The position numbers and the translations under genes were made by a program. A DNA stretch of 64,000 nucleotides, from contig NZ_JAASQS010000005.1 in NCBI RefSeq assembly GCF_011762045.1, positions 248,001 to 312,000 on the forward strand, given 5' to 3'. This document shows, one piece after another, positions 48,066-57,471 of the stretch (positions within the stretch are counted from its first letter, which is position 1; every line of letters begins with the position of its first letter). Under the pieces are notes generated by a model, which searched no databases, was not told where the DNA came from, and worked only from the letters and a program-made list of their open reading frames with translations. This stretch comes from Rhizomicrobium electricum (GTDB taxonomy: Bacteria; Pseudomonadota; Alphaproteobacteria; Micropepsales; Micropepsaceae).

Positions 48066-50119
48066 GCGGAAGCTCCGGTCGGAATGGCCTCGATCAGCAA
48101 GGCTCGGCGGAACGAAACGTTGAGGCGGGGATTGGTCGGCGAGACAGTGCCGAGATCACGGCCTTCGACGTAATCGTGCACCGTGCAACGTCCCGTCAAG
48201 CCGCGTAATTCGATAGGGCCATTCCATTCCGTGGCATAGAACGCATAATAGAGACGGCCGTCCTTTTCGATGGCATGCGCCTCCGGCTTGTCGAAGCCCA
48301 TGTCGTACAGTTCGCCGCGATAACGACCGAGCGGCAGCATCTTGTCGCCGTAGATCTTGATCCACTTGCGCCAGACGGCTTCCTTTTCGGGCGTGAGACG
48401 CACATTGGTGCTTTCGCCATGGCCCTCGCCCGGCCAAGTGAACTTGGTCGACACAATCGCGCCGATGCCGACGGTCGAGGCAAAATCGTCGCCGCCATCG
48501 CTGAGTTCCACATGGTCGCCGGCAAACGGCGCCGCCGGCCCCATCAATGCCTTGAGCGACTTGCCTTTGAGCCGCACCTGGAACGACGTCATCGGATCGG
48601 ATGCCGGAGCCTGATCCATGTAGGGGAAGTTGTGATAGGCGTAGCTGTCGCCACAGGGGCAGATTTCCACCACGGCATTCGGATTGATCGCGTGCACGGT
48701 GTCGTACACGGCTTTCCAGAAATTCTGCAAACCTTCTACGGAATCGGTGGGACGGGCGTGACGATGATCCGGGTTATGGCACGGCGCGACGCCGTTCAGA
48801 TGTTGGCCATCGATCTTGACGCCGTCGAAGCCCCAGTCGCCGATGATCCTGGTCATCACCTGCTTGATCCATTCAACTGTCGGGCCGTAGGCAGGACAAA
48901 GCGTGAGGCTGTTCCAGAACGACACCATCTGCGGCTCGCCCCAAGGACCGCGCAGCAGCATGTCGCTATGATCATGCAGGAGATCGGAGCCGGGCGCCGC
49001 CGCGAGAGGCGCAATCCACAGCCGCGGCCGCATGCCCGCATCCTTGATCGTTTTCACCAGCGCCTTCATATCGGCATCGCCGGCGGGATACTTCTTTGCA
49101 ATCGGCGTCCAGTCGCCGATCGCCTTCTGCCAGCCGTCATCAAGCACAGTCCACTTGAGGCCGAGTTCGGCCGCTTTCGGCATCGCACCTCTGACTTCGT
49201 CCACCGAAACTTCGCGGCCGTAGCCCCAGGCACACCAAATGCTCTCGTACGAACCAGCCTGGCGCTTCGGCGAACCGAGACCGCGATCGGTCATCAGCTT
49301 TTGATAGGTTTCCAGCGTGCGGAAGAAATCGCCATTGTGAACGGTCAGGAACGTCTCGAACGTCGCCAGTTGCGCGCCCGGCGCCAGCGTCTGCTTGTCG
49401 TCCATATCGACGGCAACGGCGGCACCGCGATCCGTGCCGACCAGCGGCAGCGACACCAATTTGGGCGTCAGTTCGACATGACCGACCGCAATCCCCGCAT
49501 CGGGGCGCCAGACATCGACGATGGGCGTGCCGCCGCCGTAATCGGCGCCGTTCATGCCCATGAAGTTGGCTTGATTGAATCCCGGCTTCACCGGCAATAC
49601 CCAATCATGCCGGTCTTCATGCGACGAGCCGTTCCACGACCAGAAGCCGCGGCCGGTCTCCTTCAGCATATGGGCACTGTTGCCCCAGCCTTCGACGCCC
49701 AGCGCCTGTTTTCCGGTGTTGCGATAGATCACGCGCTGAATGACGAAACCGGGATAGCGGTCGTACAGCGTCAGCGTAACGGTCTTCTCGATTCCGTCTT
49801 CGCTATTCCCGACGATCTGGTGACGACGACCGCTGCCGTGAACGTCGCGGACACGCGTTTCGCGGTGACCGGCGTAGCGGAATGGCCCTGCCGTCTTGCC
49901 GCCAGCGAGATGTAGGCTCTCCGAAGCATCAAAATCCGTGAGGGGAATCCAGGTGGCCGCCGAGCGGAATAGGACACGGCTCTTGAGGCCGTCATCGAAT
50001 TCCAGCGCAATCCGGGAATCGGCAAGCCGGGCCGAAGGACGGGGTTCGGCAGCAGCCAAGGGCATCAAGGCAGCCCCGGACAGCAGGGCTAGAACGGAAC
50101 GGCGGCAGAGTGGAAACAT
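48062..50119 (-). CDS. Exported GH36-like alpha-galactosidase or alpha-N-acetylgalactosaminidase
   Basis: This 685-residue protein begins with a signal peptide (to about residue 24). An N-terminal beta-sandwich (about 30-280) precedes a TIM barrel with WTVLDDGWQ, then FDGVKIDGQH with candidate nucleophile Asp437, and a candidate acid/base at Asp508 (ASDPMTS). This is the clan GH-D pattern shared by GH27 and GH36. The amino-sugar genes around it make alpha-GalNAc a plausible target, and plain alpha-galactose the alternative. It is translated with the EamA gene (ATGA overlap). Confidence 0.8.
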   Translation of the reverse strand: MFPLCRRSVLALLSGAALMPLAAAEPRPSARLADSRIALEFDDGLKSRVLFRSAATWIPLTDFDASESLHLAGGKTAGPFRYAGHRETRVRDVHGSGRRHQIVGNSEDGIEKTVTLTLYDRYPGFVIQRVIYRNTGKQALGVEGWGNSAHMLKETGRGFWSWNGSSHEDRHDWVLPVKPGFNQANFMGMNGADYGGGTPIVDVWRPDAGIAVGHVELTPKLVSLPLVGTDRGAAVAVDMDDKQTLAPGAQLATFETFLTVHNGDFFRTLETYQKLMTDRGLGSPKRQAGSYESIWCAWGYGREVSVDEVRGAMPKAAELGLKWTVLDDGWQKAIGDWTPIAKKYPAGDADMKALVKTIKDAGMRPRLWIAPLAAAPGSDLLHDHSDMLLRGPWGEPQMVSFWNSLTLCPAYGPTVEWIKQVMTRIIGDWGFDGVKIDGQHLNGVAPCHNPDHRHARPTDSVEGLQNFWKAVYDTVHAINPNAVVEICPCGDSYAYHNFPYMDQAPASDPMTSFQVRLKGKSLKALMGPAAPFAGDHVELSDGGDDFASTVGIGAIVSTKFTWPGEGHGESTNVRLTPEKEAVWRKWIKIYGDKMLPLGRYRGELYDMGFDKPEAHAIEKDGRLYYAFYATEWNGPIELRGLTGRCTVHDYVEGRDLGTVSPTNPRLNVSFRRALLIEAIPTGASA

Positions 50120-50191
50120 GGCGGGACCTCCGGAACCAACCGGCGACGATTTTCATGTTGCATATTTTCGTCCCAAGATGCAAACAAAAAG

Positions 50192-50211
50192 AACGAAACC
50201 GAAAGATATCG
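50192..50211. promoter_or_regulatory. DeoR/AgaR-type operator motif, site 2
   Basis: The site reads AACGAAACCGAAAGATATCG. It lies in the 112-base gap between the divergent GH36 and amidohydrolase genes, so one bound regulator could control both. The 12-base core CGAAAGATATCG recurs exactly at site 3. Confidence 0.6.
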
Positions 50212-50231
50212 ATCTTCGATAGGGGGTACCC

Positions 50232-51305
50232 ATGCGTATCACGGTTGCCGTTCTCAGTTCTGTCCTGCTGCTGGCCGGGGCGTCGGGTGCCGAGACGCCC
50301 TACAGCATGTCCGATTTCGCCCGCGTCCACAAAGTCGATGCCCATGTGCACGACAACGTGGCGGACGACACCTTCCTTGCCGTTGCCCGCAAGAACAATT
50401 TCGAGCTTCTGTCGATCAATGTCGACTATCCCGACTTCCCGACCATCGCCGAACAAGCCAAAGTCGCCCATACACTCCGGGCGCGCGACAAAGCCAATTT
50501 CCACTTCGCCACTACTTTTTCCATGAAAGGCTTCGGTACGCCGGGCTGGGCCGAACAGGTAAACAAGCGGCTCGATGCGGAAAAAGCGGCCGGCGCGGTG
50601 GCCGTGAAGATCTGGAAAAATGTCGGCCTGATCGAAAAAGACGCCAAGGGCCATTTCCTCATGCTCGACAACCAGGGCTTCGATCCGGTCATAGCCCACA
50701 TGGTCGCCGTCAAGCTTCCGCTGATCGATCACCAGGGCGAGCCGTACAACTGCTGGCTGCCGCTCGACAAGATGTCGACCGACAATGACCGCGCCTACTT
50801 CAAGGAGCATCCGCAGTACTACATGTACCTGCACCCCGAAGATCCGTCCTATGAAACGCTGATGAAGGCGCGCGACACCCTGGTGGCGAAGCACCCCGAC
50901 CTGCATTTCGTCGGAGCCCATATGGCGAGTTTGGAATGGAGCGTCGACCGTCTTGCGGCCTTCCTCGATCGCAATCCTAATGCCAATGTCGATCTCGCCG
51001 CGCGTATGTCACAGGTGATGTATCAGTCCGTCCGCGACTATAAGAAAGTGCGTGACTTCTTCATCAAGTACCAGGACCGCCTGCTCTATGCGACCGACCT
51101 GACCCAGAACCCGGCCGACAACAAGGCAGAGTTCACGCGCTCCGCCCAAACCTTTTGGGAAACGGATTGGCGCTATCTCGCTACGGTGGAAACCCAGCAC
51201 GTGGCCGACATCAAGGCAGACGTCAAAGGCCTCGCCCTGCCCCGCGCTGTTGTCGACAAGATCTACTATCGCAACGCCAAGCGCGTATTTCTCGCCGGGC
51301 AATAA
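50232..51305 (+). CDS. Exported amidohydrolase-superfamily protein (PF04909-like)
   Basis: This 357-residue protein has a signal peptide (to about residue 20). The metal-binding start of the TIM barrel is KVDAHVHDN (His38 and His40). Later candidate ligands are LIDHQGEP, FVGAHMAS and YATDLTQ. Members of this branch hydrolyse or decarboxylate small substrates; the reaction is not predictable. A deacetylase role, which the locus lacks, is possible but this is not the NagA/AgaA family. It shares an operator-bearing promoter region with the GH36 gene and converges on the regulator gene. Confidence 0.75.
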   Translation: MRITVAVLSSVLLLAGASGAETPYSMSDFARVHKVDAHVHDNVADDTFLAVARKNNFELLSINVDYPDFPTIAEQAKVAHTLRARDKANFHFATTFSMKGFGTPGWAEQVNKRLDAEKAAGAVAVKIWKNVGLIEKDAKGHFLMLDNQGFDPVIAHMVAVKLPLIDHQGEPYNCWLPLDKMSTDNDRAYFKEHPQYYMYLHPEDPSYETLMKARDTLVAKHPDLHFVGAHMASLEWSVDRLAAFLDRNPNANVDLAARMSQVMYQSVRDYKKVRDFFIKYQDRLLYATDLTQNPADNKAEFTRSAQTFWETDWRYLATVETQHVADIKADVKGLALPRAVVDKIYYRNAKRVFLAGQ

Positions 51306-51309
51306 GCCG

Positions 51310-52113
51310 TCAGGCCAGATGTAAACGGAAATTGAGGCGTTCCGCAGCGCTCCGGATGAACTCCGGAGCGTTGCTGTCTGTGACGAGATCGTCGATCTCG
51401 CCGATGTCGATGATCCGGTGCAGACAAACCCTGCCAAACTTCGAAGCATCCGTCACTGCGATCACCCGGCGCGCGGTCTCGACCATCTTGCGGTTCAAGA
51501 GCGCCTCGGGTTCGTGATGGGTGGTTATGCCCCGTTCGACGTCGAATCCATCAACGCCCAGAAACAGCTTGTCGAGCAACAGATCGTTCAGCGCGGCAAC
51601 CGTCTTGGCGCCGTAGAAGGCCATGTTCTTGCGCCGCAGTTCGCCACCCAGCATGACCGTCTTGATCTTGCGCTTCTGCGTCAGCGCAGCGAGCACGTTG
51701 AAATCGTTGGTAACGACCGTGATGTCTTCTTCGTCAGGCAAAAAGCGCGCGATCTGCAGCGTGGTGGTGCCGGAATCGAGCATGATGGAATCGCCCGGCT
51801 CGATCATCGCCGCCGCCATCCGGCCGATGCGCTCTTTCTCGTCGGTGTGACTGGTCCGCTTGGTCTCGATCGGCGGCTCGCTCACATTGACGACTTCGGC
51901 CGAAATGGCACCGCCGTAGGCGCGCGCCGCGATGCCGTGCTCTTCGAGATAATGCAGATCCTTGCGGATGGTCTGCATGGAGACACCGAACATGTCCGCG
52001 AGAGCTACGACCTGAACGCTGCCGCGCGACTTGATCATTGCGGTGATCTGGCGGCGACGCTCGCTCGTGTCTCGCGTCACTTTACCGGTCGGTGCATTCG
52101 ATGTTGCGGTCAT
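51310..52113 (-). CDS. DeoR/GlpR-family transcriptional regulator (AgaR-like)
   Basis: This is a 267-residue DeoR-type regulator. An N-terminal winged helix-turn-helix (about residues 18-72) has the recognition region VQVVALADMFGVSMQTIRKDL. The sugar-phosphate-sensing domain follows with IMLDSGTTTLQIA and GVDGFDVERG. Such proteins repress sugar catabolic genes and are released by a phosphorylated intermediate. Three CGAAA-type sites in nearby promoters are its likely targets. It is convergent with the amidohydrolase gene and divergent from the receptor gene. Confidence 0.87.
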   Translation of the reverse strand: MTATSNAPTGKVTRDTSERRRQITAMIKSRGSVQVVALADMFGVSMQTIRKDLHYLEEHGIAARAYGGAISAEVVNVSEPPIETKRTSHTDEKERIGRMAAAMIEPGDSIMLDSGTTTLQIARFLPDEEDITVVTNDFNVLAALTQKRKIKTVMLGGELRRKNMAFYGAKTVAALNDLLLDKLFLGVDGFDVERGITTHHEPEALLNRKMVETARRVIAVTDASKFGRVCLHRIIDIGEIDDLVTDSNAPEFIRSAAERLNFRLHLA

Positions 52114-52254
52114 ACTCGGTTCGGCTCCGGCTCGCGCGTTACCCTGCGCTTGGCTCTGTTGTGATTGTTATTTCCTCGCAAACGCCAAATATCAATGCAG
52201 CATGACGCTCTTTTTTGCAGGAAAACACCACCTTAGCTAGAAATTACCACCCCA

Positions 52255-52300
52255 AACGTTTCCTTTCATTGCATTTCGGATGGAAAACGAAAGATATCGT
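52255..52300. promoter_or_regulatory. DeoR/AgaR-type operator dyad, site 3
   Basis: The right arm reads GAAAACGAAAGATATCG and repeats the CGAAAGATATCG core of site 2. The left arm has three TTTC elements (CGTTTCCTTTCATTGCATTT) in the opposite orientation, making an imperfect dyad. It lies between the regulator gene and the TonB-dependent receptor, about 85-130 bases before the receptor start. A weaker element ATCGAAACATGAAAGG follows about 27 bases on. Confidence 0.55.
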
Positions 52301-52382
52301 GGACAAATTGGTCCGAGAGTATATAAATCGAAACATGAAAGGGCTGCGATTTCGTTTGTGGCCATCACAAGGGGGTGACACG

Positions 52383-55190
52383 ATGACAGTAATGAAAGGC
52401 CGACTTCAGCAGATTTCGAAACTCCTGGTCACCAGCGCTCTGACGACCACCTTGATGGGGCTCAGTGCAGCCTATGCGCAGAGCGGCGGCGACTCGATGG
52501 AAACCGTGGTGGTGACCGGTGTTCGCGCCAGTATCGAACGCGCCGTCAACATCAAGCGCGATGCCACGACGGTGCAGGACTCCATTAGCGCTCTCGAACT
52601 GGGCAAGTTTCCCGACAACAACGTCGCCGACTCGTTGAGCCACATCACCGGCGTTACGATTAAGCGAACCGCCGGCGGCGAAGGCCAGAGGGTCAGCGTG
52701 CGAGGCCTTGGCCCAGACTACACCCTCTCCACCTTCAACGGCCGCATCCTGGCCACCGACGGCGCCGGGCGCGATTTCGCCTATGACGTCCTGCCGTCGG
52801 ATGTCATCAGCGGTGCCGACGTCATCAAAGGCGCCGAAGCGGCGAACATGGAAGGTGCCATCGGCGGCTTGATCAATCTGCGCTCGGCCAGCCCCTTCGA
52901 CAAGACCGGTCAGCACGGCGCGATCCGCCTCGAAGGCGACCGCAATCTGATGTCGGAGCTCAACGGCTACAAACTGTCGGGCGTCTATAGCGGCACGTTC
53001 TTCAACGATACCGTTGGCGTGCTGCTCGGCGTAGTCTACGAAAAGCGCAAAGACCGGACCGACGAAGCCGGCAACGACGGTGGCTGGACCCGCAATCCCG
53101 ATCCGACCGGTGACCCGGCCACTGAGTGGACCGGCAATGCCTGGGGCGGCAATATCGATCCCAACGGCAACGGCAATCTCGACCCTGAAGAGTATGGCCT
53201 GATCGGCCCCGGCCAGTTCCGCGTCGGCTCGATCATCGAAAAGAAGGTGCGCACCGCTTACAGCGCGAAAGTCGAATGGCGGCCGAACGATAATCTGACT
53301 GTGGTGGTTGACGGCCTGAAGACCAATCTGGATTCGCCGCAGGTCGGATATCAGCAGTCCTTCTACCCGCTGTTTGCGCCGGATCGCTGGTCCAACATGG
53401 GCATCAAGAACAGCATCGTCACCAGCTTCGATATGACCAATCCGGATCCGGAACAGCGCCTTAATCCGGAGCTTCTGAACCAGACCACCTATCGCGTGGT
53501 GAATACCGATCTCTACGGCATCAACGCCAAATGGAAGGTCACCGACTCGCTGACCCTGACCGGCGACCTTTATCGCTCGAAATCAGCGCGCAATTCGGGC
53601 GGGCAGGACAGCTATGTCGTGCTGCGCATGAACCAGCCCAACTCCGCCCATATCGAGCTGACCAGCGCCGGGGTTCCCAGCGTTACGGTCAAGTTCGATG
53701 ACGGACGCGACCTGTCTTCGGGGTTGGCCACTGGCGCCTTCAAGGCATCGGACTTCAACACCCACTACTTCTCACTCGCCGGCGACAACATCATCGACAG
53801 AATTACCGGCGCATCGATCGCGGGCGACTGGATCATCGGCAAGTACTGGATCGATAATATCCAGTTCGGCATCAACCGAACCGAGCGCAAGAAGAGCCGC
53901 GATCTGGTCAACAACACCCTCACCGGTGGCGCGGATTACTATTCGGGCAATTATGCCATCAATGTCGGTGCCCTTGGCGGCAGCGTGATTTCGAACAGCT
54001 TTGCCCTCCCGAATTTCATGGACGGGGTCAATGCCGATTTCCCGCGCACCTTCCTGGCCTTCGACGTCGCCGGCTATGAGAAAGCCCTGGCAGCCTATGA
54101 TGGGCACGCCCGTCCGGGTGGCGGCACCTACAGCTATGCCGCGGCAGCACCGGTGTGGAACCCGCTGCAAAGCTATCGCGTCTCGGAAAGCACTTGGTCC
54201 GGCTTCGCACAGGCAAACCTGTCGGGCGATAGCTGGAGCGGCAACCTCGGCCTGCGCATCGTGCATACGAAAACGTCGTCTCAGGCGTGGGAAGCGAAAA
54301 TCGCCAAGATCGAGCCAAACGGACCGTTCAACAACACGGTTACCTATGCCGATCCGACGGGGGTGACCCAGGACAACGACTACACCTACTTCTTGCCCGC
54401 GGTGAACGTAAGCTACAACATCCTCGAGGACCTTCGCCTGCGCGTGGGAGCGGCGCGCACTATGGCACGACCTTCGGTCGAAAAGCTGGCACCCACCAGC
54501 ACCACCGAAAGCGTGTCTTGGGGCGAATTCACAGAGGTCTTCGGCGGCAACGCCAAGCTTAAGCCCTACTCCGCCGATCAGTTCGATGCGTCGCTGGAAT
54601 GGTACTTCCAGGCCAACTCGATCGTGAACTTCGCGTTCTTCTACAAGCACATCACCGATCAGATCACCAATAGCTGGGAAACCGGACAGGATATCGGCGT
54701 TCCGGGTCATCTGTTCAACATCAGCCGCCCGATCAACGGCGACTATGCCGAGGTCAAAGGCATCGAGCTCGGCCTGCAGCACTTCCTGGAAAACGGCTTC
54801 GGCGTAAGAGCGCAATACACGCATAACTGGGTCGAGAGCTGGGTTGGCGGCCAACAACGTCCGCTGGAAGGCATCGCGCCGTCGGTCTACTCGCTCGGCT
54901 TGTTCTACGATCACGGACCGATCTCGGTCAGCTTCTCCGGCGACTACACCGAAGGTTTCGTGACGGCCAACAGTGTGCTTGGACCGGGCTACAACGAACA
55001 GGCCGATCCGATCCTCTGGATCACGGCACAAGCCTCCTACAAGATCGGCGAAAACATCGAACTGACGGTGGAAGGTTCAAATCTCATGGACGAGACAGAG
55101 ACCACCACCATCAACGGCAATCCGCTCCTGTTGAACAGCTATTATCGCTACGGCCGCTCGATCAGGATTGGTGTCAGTTACCGGATGTAA
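52383..55190 (+). CDS. TonB-dependent outer-membrane receptor (TIGR01782-like), saccharide uptake
   Basis: This 935-residue receptor has a signal peptide ending SAAYAQS and a TonB box METVVVTG. The plug domain contains IKRTAGGEGQRVSVRGLGPDYT and NMEGAIGGLINLRS. The C-terminal barrel ends RYGRSIRIGVSYRM. The N-terminal architecture matches the Xanthomonas/Caulobacter-type receptors used to import oligosaccharides. Flanking catabolic and regulatory genes suggest a GalNAc- or galactose-containing glycan. A GGGGG element lies ten bases before the chosen ATG; an ATG three codons later is possible. A strong terminator follows. Confidence 0.9.
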   Translation: MTVMKGRLQQISKLLVTSALTTTLMGLSAAYAQSGGDSMETVVVTGVRASIERAVNIKRDATTVQDSISALELGKFPDNNVADSLSHITGVTIKRTAGGEGQRVSVRGLGPDYTLSTFNGRILATDGAGRDFAYDVLPSDVISGADVIKGAEAANMEGAIGGLINLRSASPFDKTGQHGAIRLEGDRNLMSELNGYKLSGVYSGTFFNDTVGVLLGVVYEKRKDRTDEAGNDGGWTRNPDPTGDPATEWTGNAWGGNIDPNGNGNLDPEEYGLIGPGQFRVGSIIEKKVRTAYSAKVEWRPNDNLTVVVDGLKTNLDSPQVGYQQSFYPLFAPDRWSNMGIKNSIVTSFDMTNPDPEQRLNPELLNQTTYRVVNTDLYGINAKWKVTDSLTLTGDLYRSKSARNSGGQDSYVVLRMNQPNSAHIELTSAGVPSVTVKFDDGRDLSSGLATGAFKASDFNTHYFSLAGDNIIDRITGASIAGDWIIGKYWIDNIQFGINRTERKKSRDLVNNTLTGGADYYSGNYAINVGALGGSVISNSFALPNFMDGVNADFPRTFLAFDVAGYEKALAAYDGHARPGGGTYSYAAAAPVWNPLQSYRVSESTWSGFAQANLSGDSWSGNLGLRIVHTKTSSQAWEAKIAKIEPNGPFNNTVTYADPTGVTQDNDYTYFLPAVNVSYNILEDLRLRVGAARTMARPSVEKLAPTSTTESVSWGEFTEVFGGNAKLKPYSADQFDASLEWYFQANSIVNFAFFYKHITDQITNSWETGQDIGVPGHLFNISRPINGDYAEVKGIELGLQHFLENGFGVRAQYTHNWVESWVGGQQRPLEGIAPSVYSLGLFYDHGPISVSFSGDYTEGFVTANSVLGPGYNEQADPILWITAQASYKIGENIELTVEGSNLMDETETTTINGNPLLLNSYYRYGRSIRIGVSYRM

Positions 55191-55237
55191 ATCCGGCCTG
55201 AAGGCGCCTTCGGGCGCAGTACCTCCCACTTCGAAAC

Positions 55238-55270
55238 GGGCCGGCGAACCATCGCCGGCCCTTTTTTTTT
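55238..55270 (+). terminator. Rho-independent terminator after the TonB-dependent receptor gene
   Basis: The stem GGGCCGGCG pairs perfectly with CGCCGGCCC around a six-base loop (AACCAT) and is followed by nine T residues. This is the best terminator in the window and isolates the receptor from the downstream Tat-protein gene. Confidence 0.95.
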
Positions 55271-55283
55271 CAGGAACCGACCC

Positions 55284-56828
55284 ATGAAGCGCAGAGATTT
55301 CCTGACCGGCACAGTGATGATCGGCGCCGGAGCTTCCCTTCCTCCCGCCTCCGCCCAATCCATCGAACACAACTGGGAACACCATGACTGGGGCGGCGGC
55401 CTCGCAGTACCCGACCGGCTGTATCAAGGTCCGTTCTCGAACTACGGCGCGGACGCGAACGTGCCGGGCGGCGGCATGGCGATGGCGACGACGCCGTCGC
55501 ACGAGATCGTGCCCAACTACGGCATGGGGCTGACCGTCTATGTCTCGGGCGATATCGGACCGCCGCGGCTGCCGGGGCAATCGCTGGAACGGTCGATCGA
55601 AGATCTCATTGCCCTGCCCTTCGTGCAGAAAGTCTATGTGCGGCTCAACTGGCGCGAAATCCAATCGCGGCCGGGACGGCTTGATCCGCCGGACTTCTGG
55701 AAGCTGAGCTTCGATATCGCGCGGCAGTACAAGAAGCGCATCGGCTTCCGCATCATGCTCGAGAACCCGGATTACCCCGAGCCGGGTATGCCCGCGTTCC
55801 TGATGGAGAAAGTGCCTTACGTGCCGCTCAAGGGGCGCTGGACGGGCGACAAGACGCAGGTGCGCTATCGCAAGAAGCACGCGATGCCGCGCTACGACCA
55901 TCCGGCCTATCAGGCGGCCTTCGGCGAACTCAATGCCCTGCTGGCCGATACGCTCAACGGCAGTCCCGATGTCGAGTACATGGATACGATGATGTACGGC
56001 TTCTGGGGCGAAGGCCATTCCTGGCCCTACGAAGGCAACATCTTCCCCAGCGCCCTCGCCGCCGAGAAGACGTGGATGGACATGCTGGAGACCCAGCTCC
56101 GCCATTGGACCAAGACGCCGCTGGTGACCAACACCCAGCCGGATTTCAACAACGTCGGCAATGCCGCGATGCTGGACCGCACGGTGCGGACCGGCAACTG
56201 GATCCGCAGCGATACGATCTTCATCGAGAACACCCAGATCGAAGCGCTCAGCAATCGCCCGGCGTGGACGGCCGCCGTCAGCGAAGTCGGCATGACCACC
56301 GGCGACAAACTCGGGCTCGACGACGGCGTCACCGCCAACGAACAGATCATCGATCACGTGCTGGCGGTGGGCGCGAACTACTGGTCGGTGTGGAACTGGC
56401 ACAACATCGCGGCCGCGCATGTGCTGAGCTATACCGACAAGTATCCGGAGGTGATCGCGCGGGCGGCGAAGCGGATCGGCTATCGCGTCTATCCCGCGTT
56501 CATCTGGGCGTTCGAACGCGACGGCGGCAGCGGGCTGGTGATCGGCCTCGCCAATGACGGCGTGGCAGGCGTTCCCGGCGTGCTGCGCCTGACGCTGGCG
56601 GACGCGACGGGCGCAGTGAAGGCGAGCGGCTCAGTCGATCCCGGCTACCCCAAGCCGATGGGCATCCGCCAAGCGATGCTGATGTGGCCGGGACACGAGA
56701 GTTGGGAAGGACTGCGGCTGAAGGCGGAACTCGAGGTCAAAGGCGTGCGCCACCCGCTGCGCTGGGCCTGCCGGCAAAGCCTCAACCCTGACGGCTCGCT
56801 CACCCTGCGGCGCAACATCGCCGGATAG
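55284..56828 (+). CDS. Tat-exported TIM-barrel protein, possible glycoside hydrolase (DUF4832-like)
   Basis: This 514-residue protein begins with a twin-arginine signal (MKRRDFLTGTVMIGAGASL). The central segment contains GFWGEGHSWPYEGN and DVEYMDTMMYG, resembling catalytic-loop motifs of DUF4832-type and related clan GH-A proteins. Its N-terminus after the signal lacks any carbohydrate-binding module that I recognise. The start codon lies 14 bases beyond the T-run of the receptor terminator, so expression needs read-through or a promoter within that short region. The enzymatic role is inferred. Confidence 0.55.
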   Translation: MKRRDFLTGTVMIGAGASLPPASAQSIEHNWEHHDWGGGLAVPDRLYQGPFSNYGADANVPGGGMAMATTPSHEIVPNYGMGLTVYVSGDIGPPRLPGQSLERSIEDLIALPFVQKVYVRLNWREIQSRPGRLDPPDFWKLSFDIARQYKKRIGFRIMLENPDYPEPGMPAFLMEKVPYVPLKGRWTGDKTQVRYRKKHAMPRYDHPAYQAAFGELNALLADTLNGSPDVEYMDTMMYGFWGEGHSWPYEGNIFPSALAAEKTWMDMLETQLRHWTKTPLVTNTQPDFNNVGNAAMLDRTVRTGNWIRSDTIFIENTQIEALSNRPAWTAAVSEVGMTTGDKLGLDDGVTANEQIIDHVLAVGANYWSVWNWHNIAAAHVLSYTDKYPEVIARAAKRIGYRVYPAFIWAFERDGGSGLVIGLANDGVAGVPGVLRLTLADATGAVKASGSVDPGYPKPMGIRQAMLMWPGHESWEGLRLKAELEVKGVRHPLRWACRQSLNPDGSLTLRRNIAG

Positions 56829-56883
56829 CGGCAAAACGGTTTTCTTTCTGGCGGGAAGGTTCTAACCAAGGGCCTTCCTGTCG

Positions 56884-57471
56884 ATGGATTTCACGATGAT
56901 CGTTTATGTGGTGCGGCACGGCGAAGCCGAAGGCAATCGGGAGGGGCGTTTTCTCGGCCAGGTGAACCCGCCGTTGACGGAACGCGGCCGCGAACATGCC
57001 CGCCGCATGGGCGAAGCCTTGAAAGGCCGCGGCATCGAACAGATCCGCGCCAGCGATCTCGACCGCGCCTTCACCACGGCCTCGATCATCGGCGGCCTCA
57101 TCGGGCTTCCGGTCGAACGCACGCCCGCTCTGCGCGAAGTCAATCACGGCGTGATCGACGGCTGGACGGCGGAAGCCATCATGGCCAGCCCATACGGCCC
57201 GGCGCGCGAGAAGGACAAATACAATTACGCCCCGCCCGGCGGCGAAAGCTACAAAGGCATCGAAGCGCGTATTCTCAGCGTGCTCGATCCGCTGCCGGCG
57301 GCGCCGACGCTGCTGGTGACGCATCTGGGGCCGATGCGGGTGCTGCTGCATTGCCTCGGCGGAGTCTCGGAAGCCGAAGCCACCGGCGCCAAGATCGGAC
57401 ACGACGAGATGCTGATCCTCAGCCACGACGGCGGACAATGGCGCGGCGAGCGCCATCGCATCGGCGAATAG
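56884..57471 (+). CDS. Histidine phosphatase family protein
   Basis: This 195-residue protein is of the phosphoglycerate mutase-like superfamily. It has the catalytic VVRHGEAEGN with Arg11 and His12, and a second His in LLVTHLGPMRVLL. A KGRGIEQIRASDLDRAF motif fits the family. The superfamily acts on sugar phosphates, nucleotides or peptides; the substrate cannot be predicted. An internal ATG four codons on is a possible start. Confidence 0.85.
   Translation: MDFTMIVYVVRHGEAEGNREGRFLGQVNPPLTERGREHARRMGEALKGRGIEQIRASDLDRAFTTASIIGGLIGLPVERTPALREVNHGVIDGWTAEAIMASPYGPAREKDKYNYAPPGGESYKGIEARILSVLDPLPAAPTLLVTHLGPMRVLLHCLGGVSEAEATGAKIGHDEMLILSHDGGQWRGERHRIGE

Noticed and set aside
52301..52314. GGACAAATTGGTCC as a separate operator
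   Set aside because: The palindrome has a mismatched pair and does not recur elsewhere; it may be chance.
53772..55031. Minus-strand open frame opposite the first TonB receptor
   Set aside because: Antisense of a well-supported receptor; no ribosome binding site or domain.
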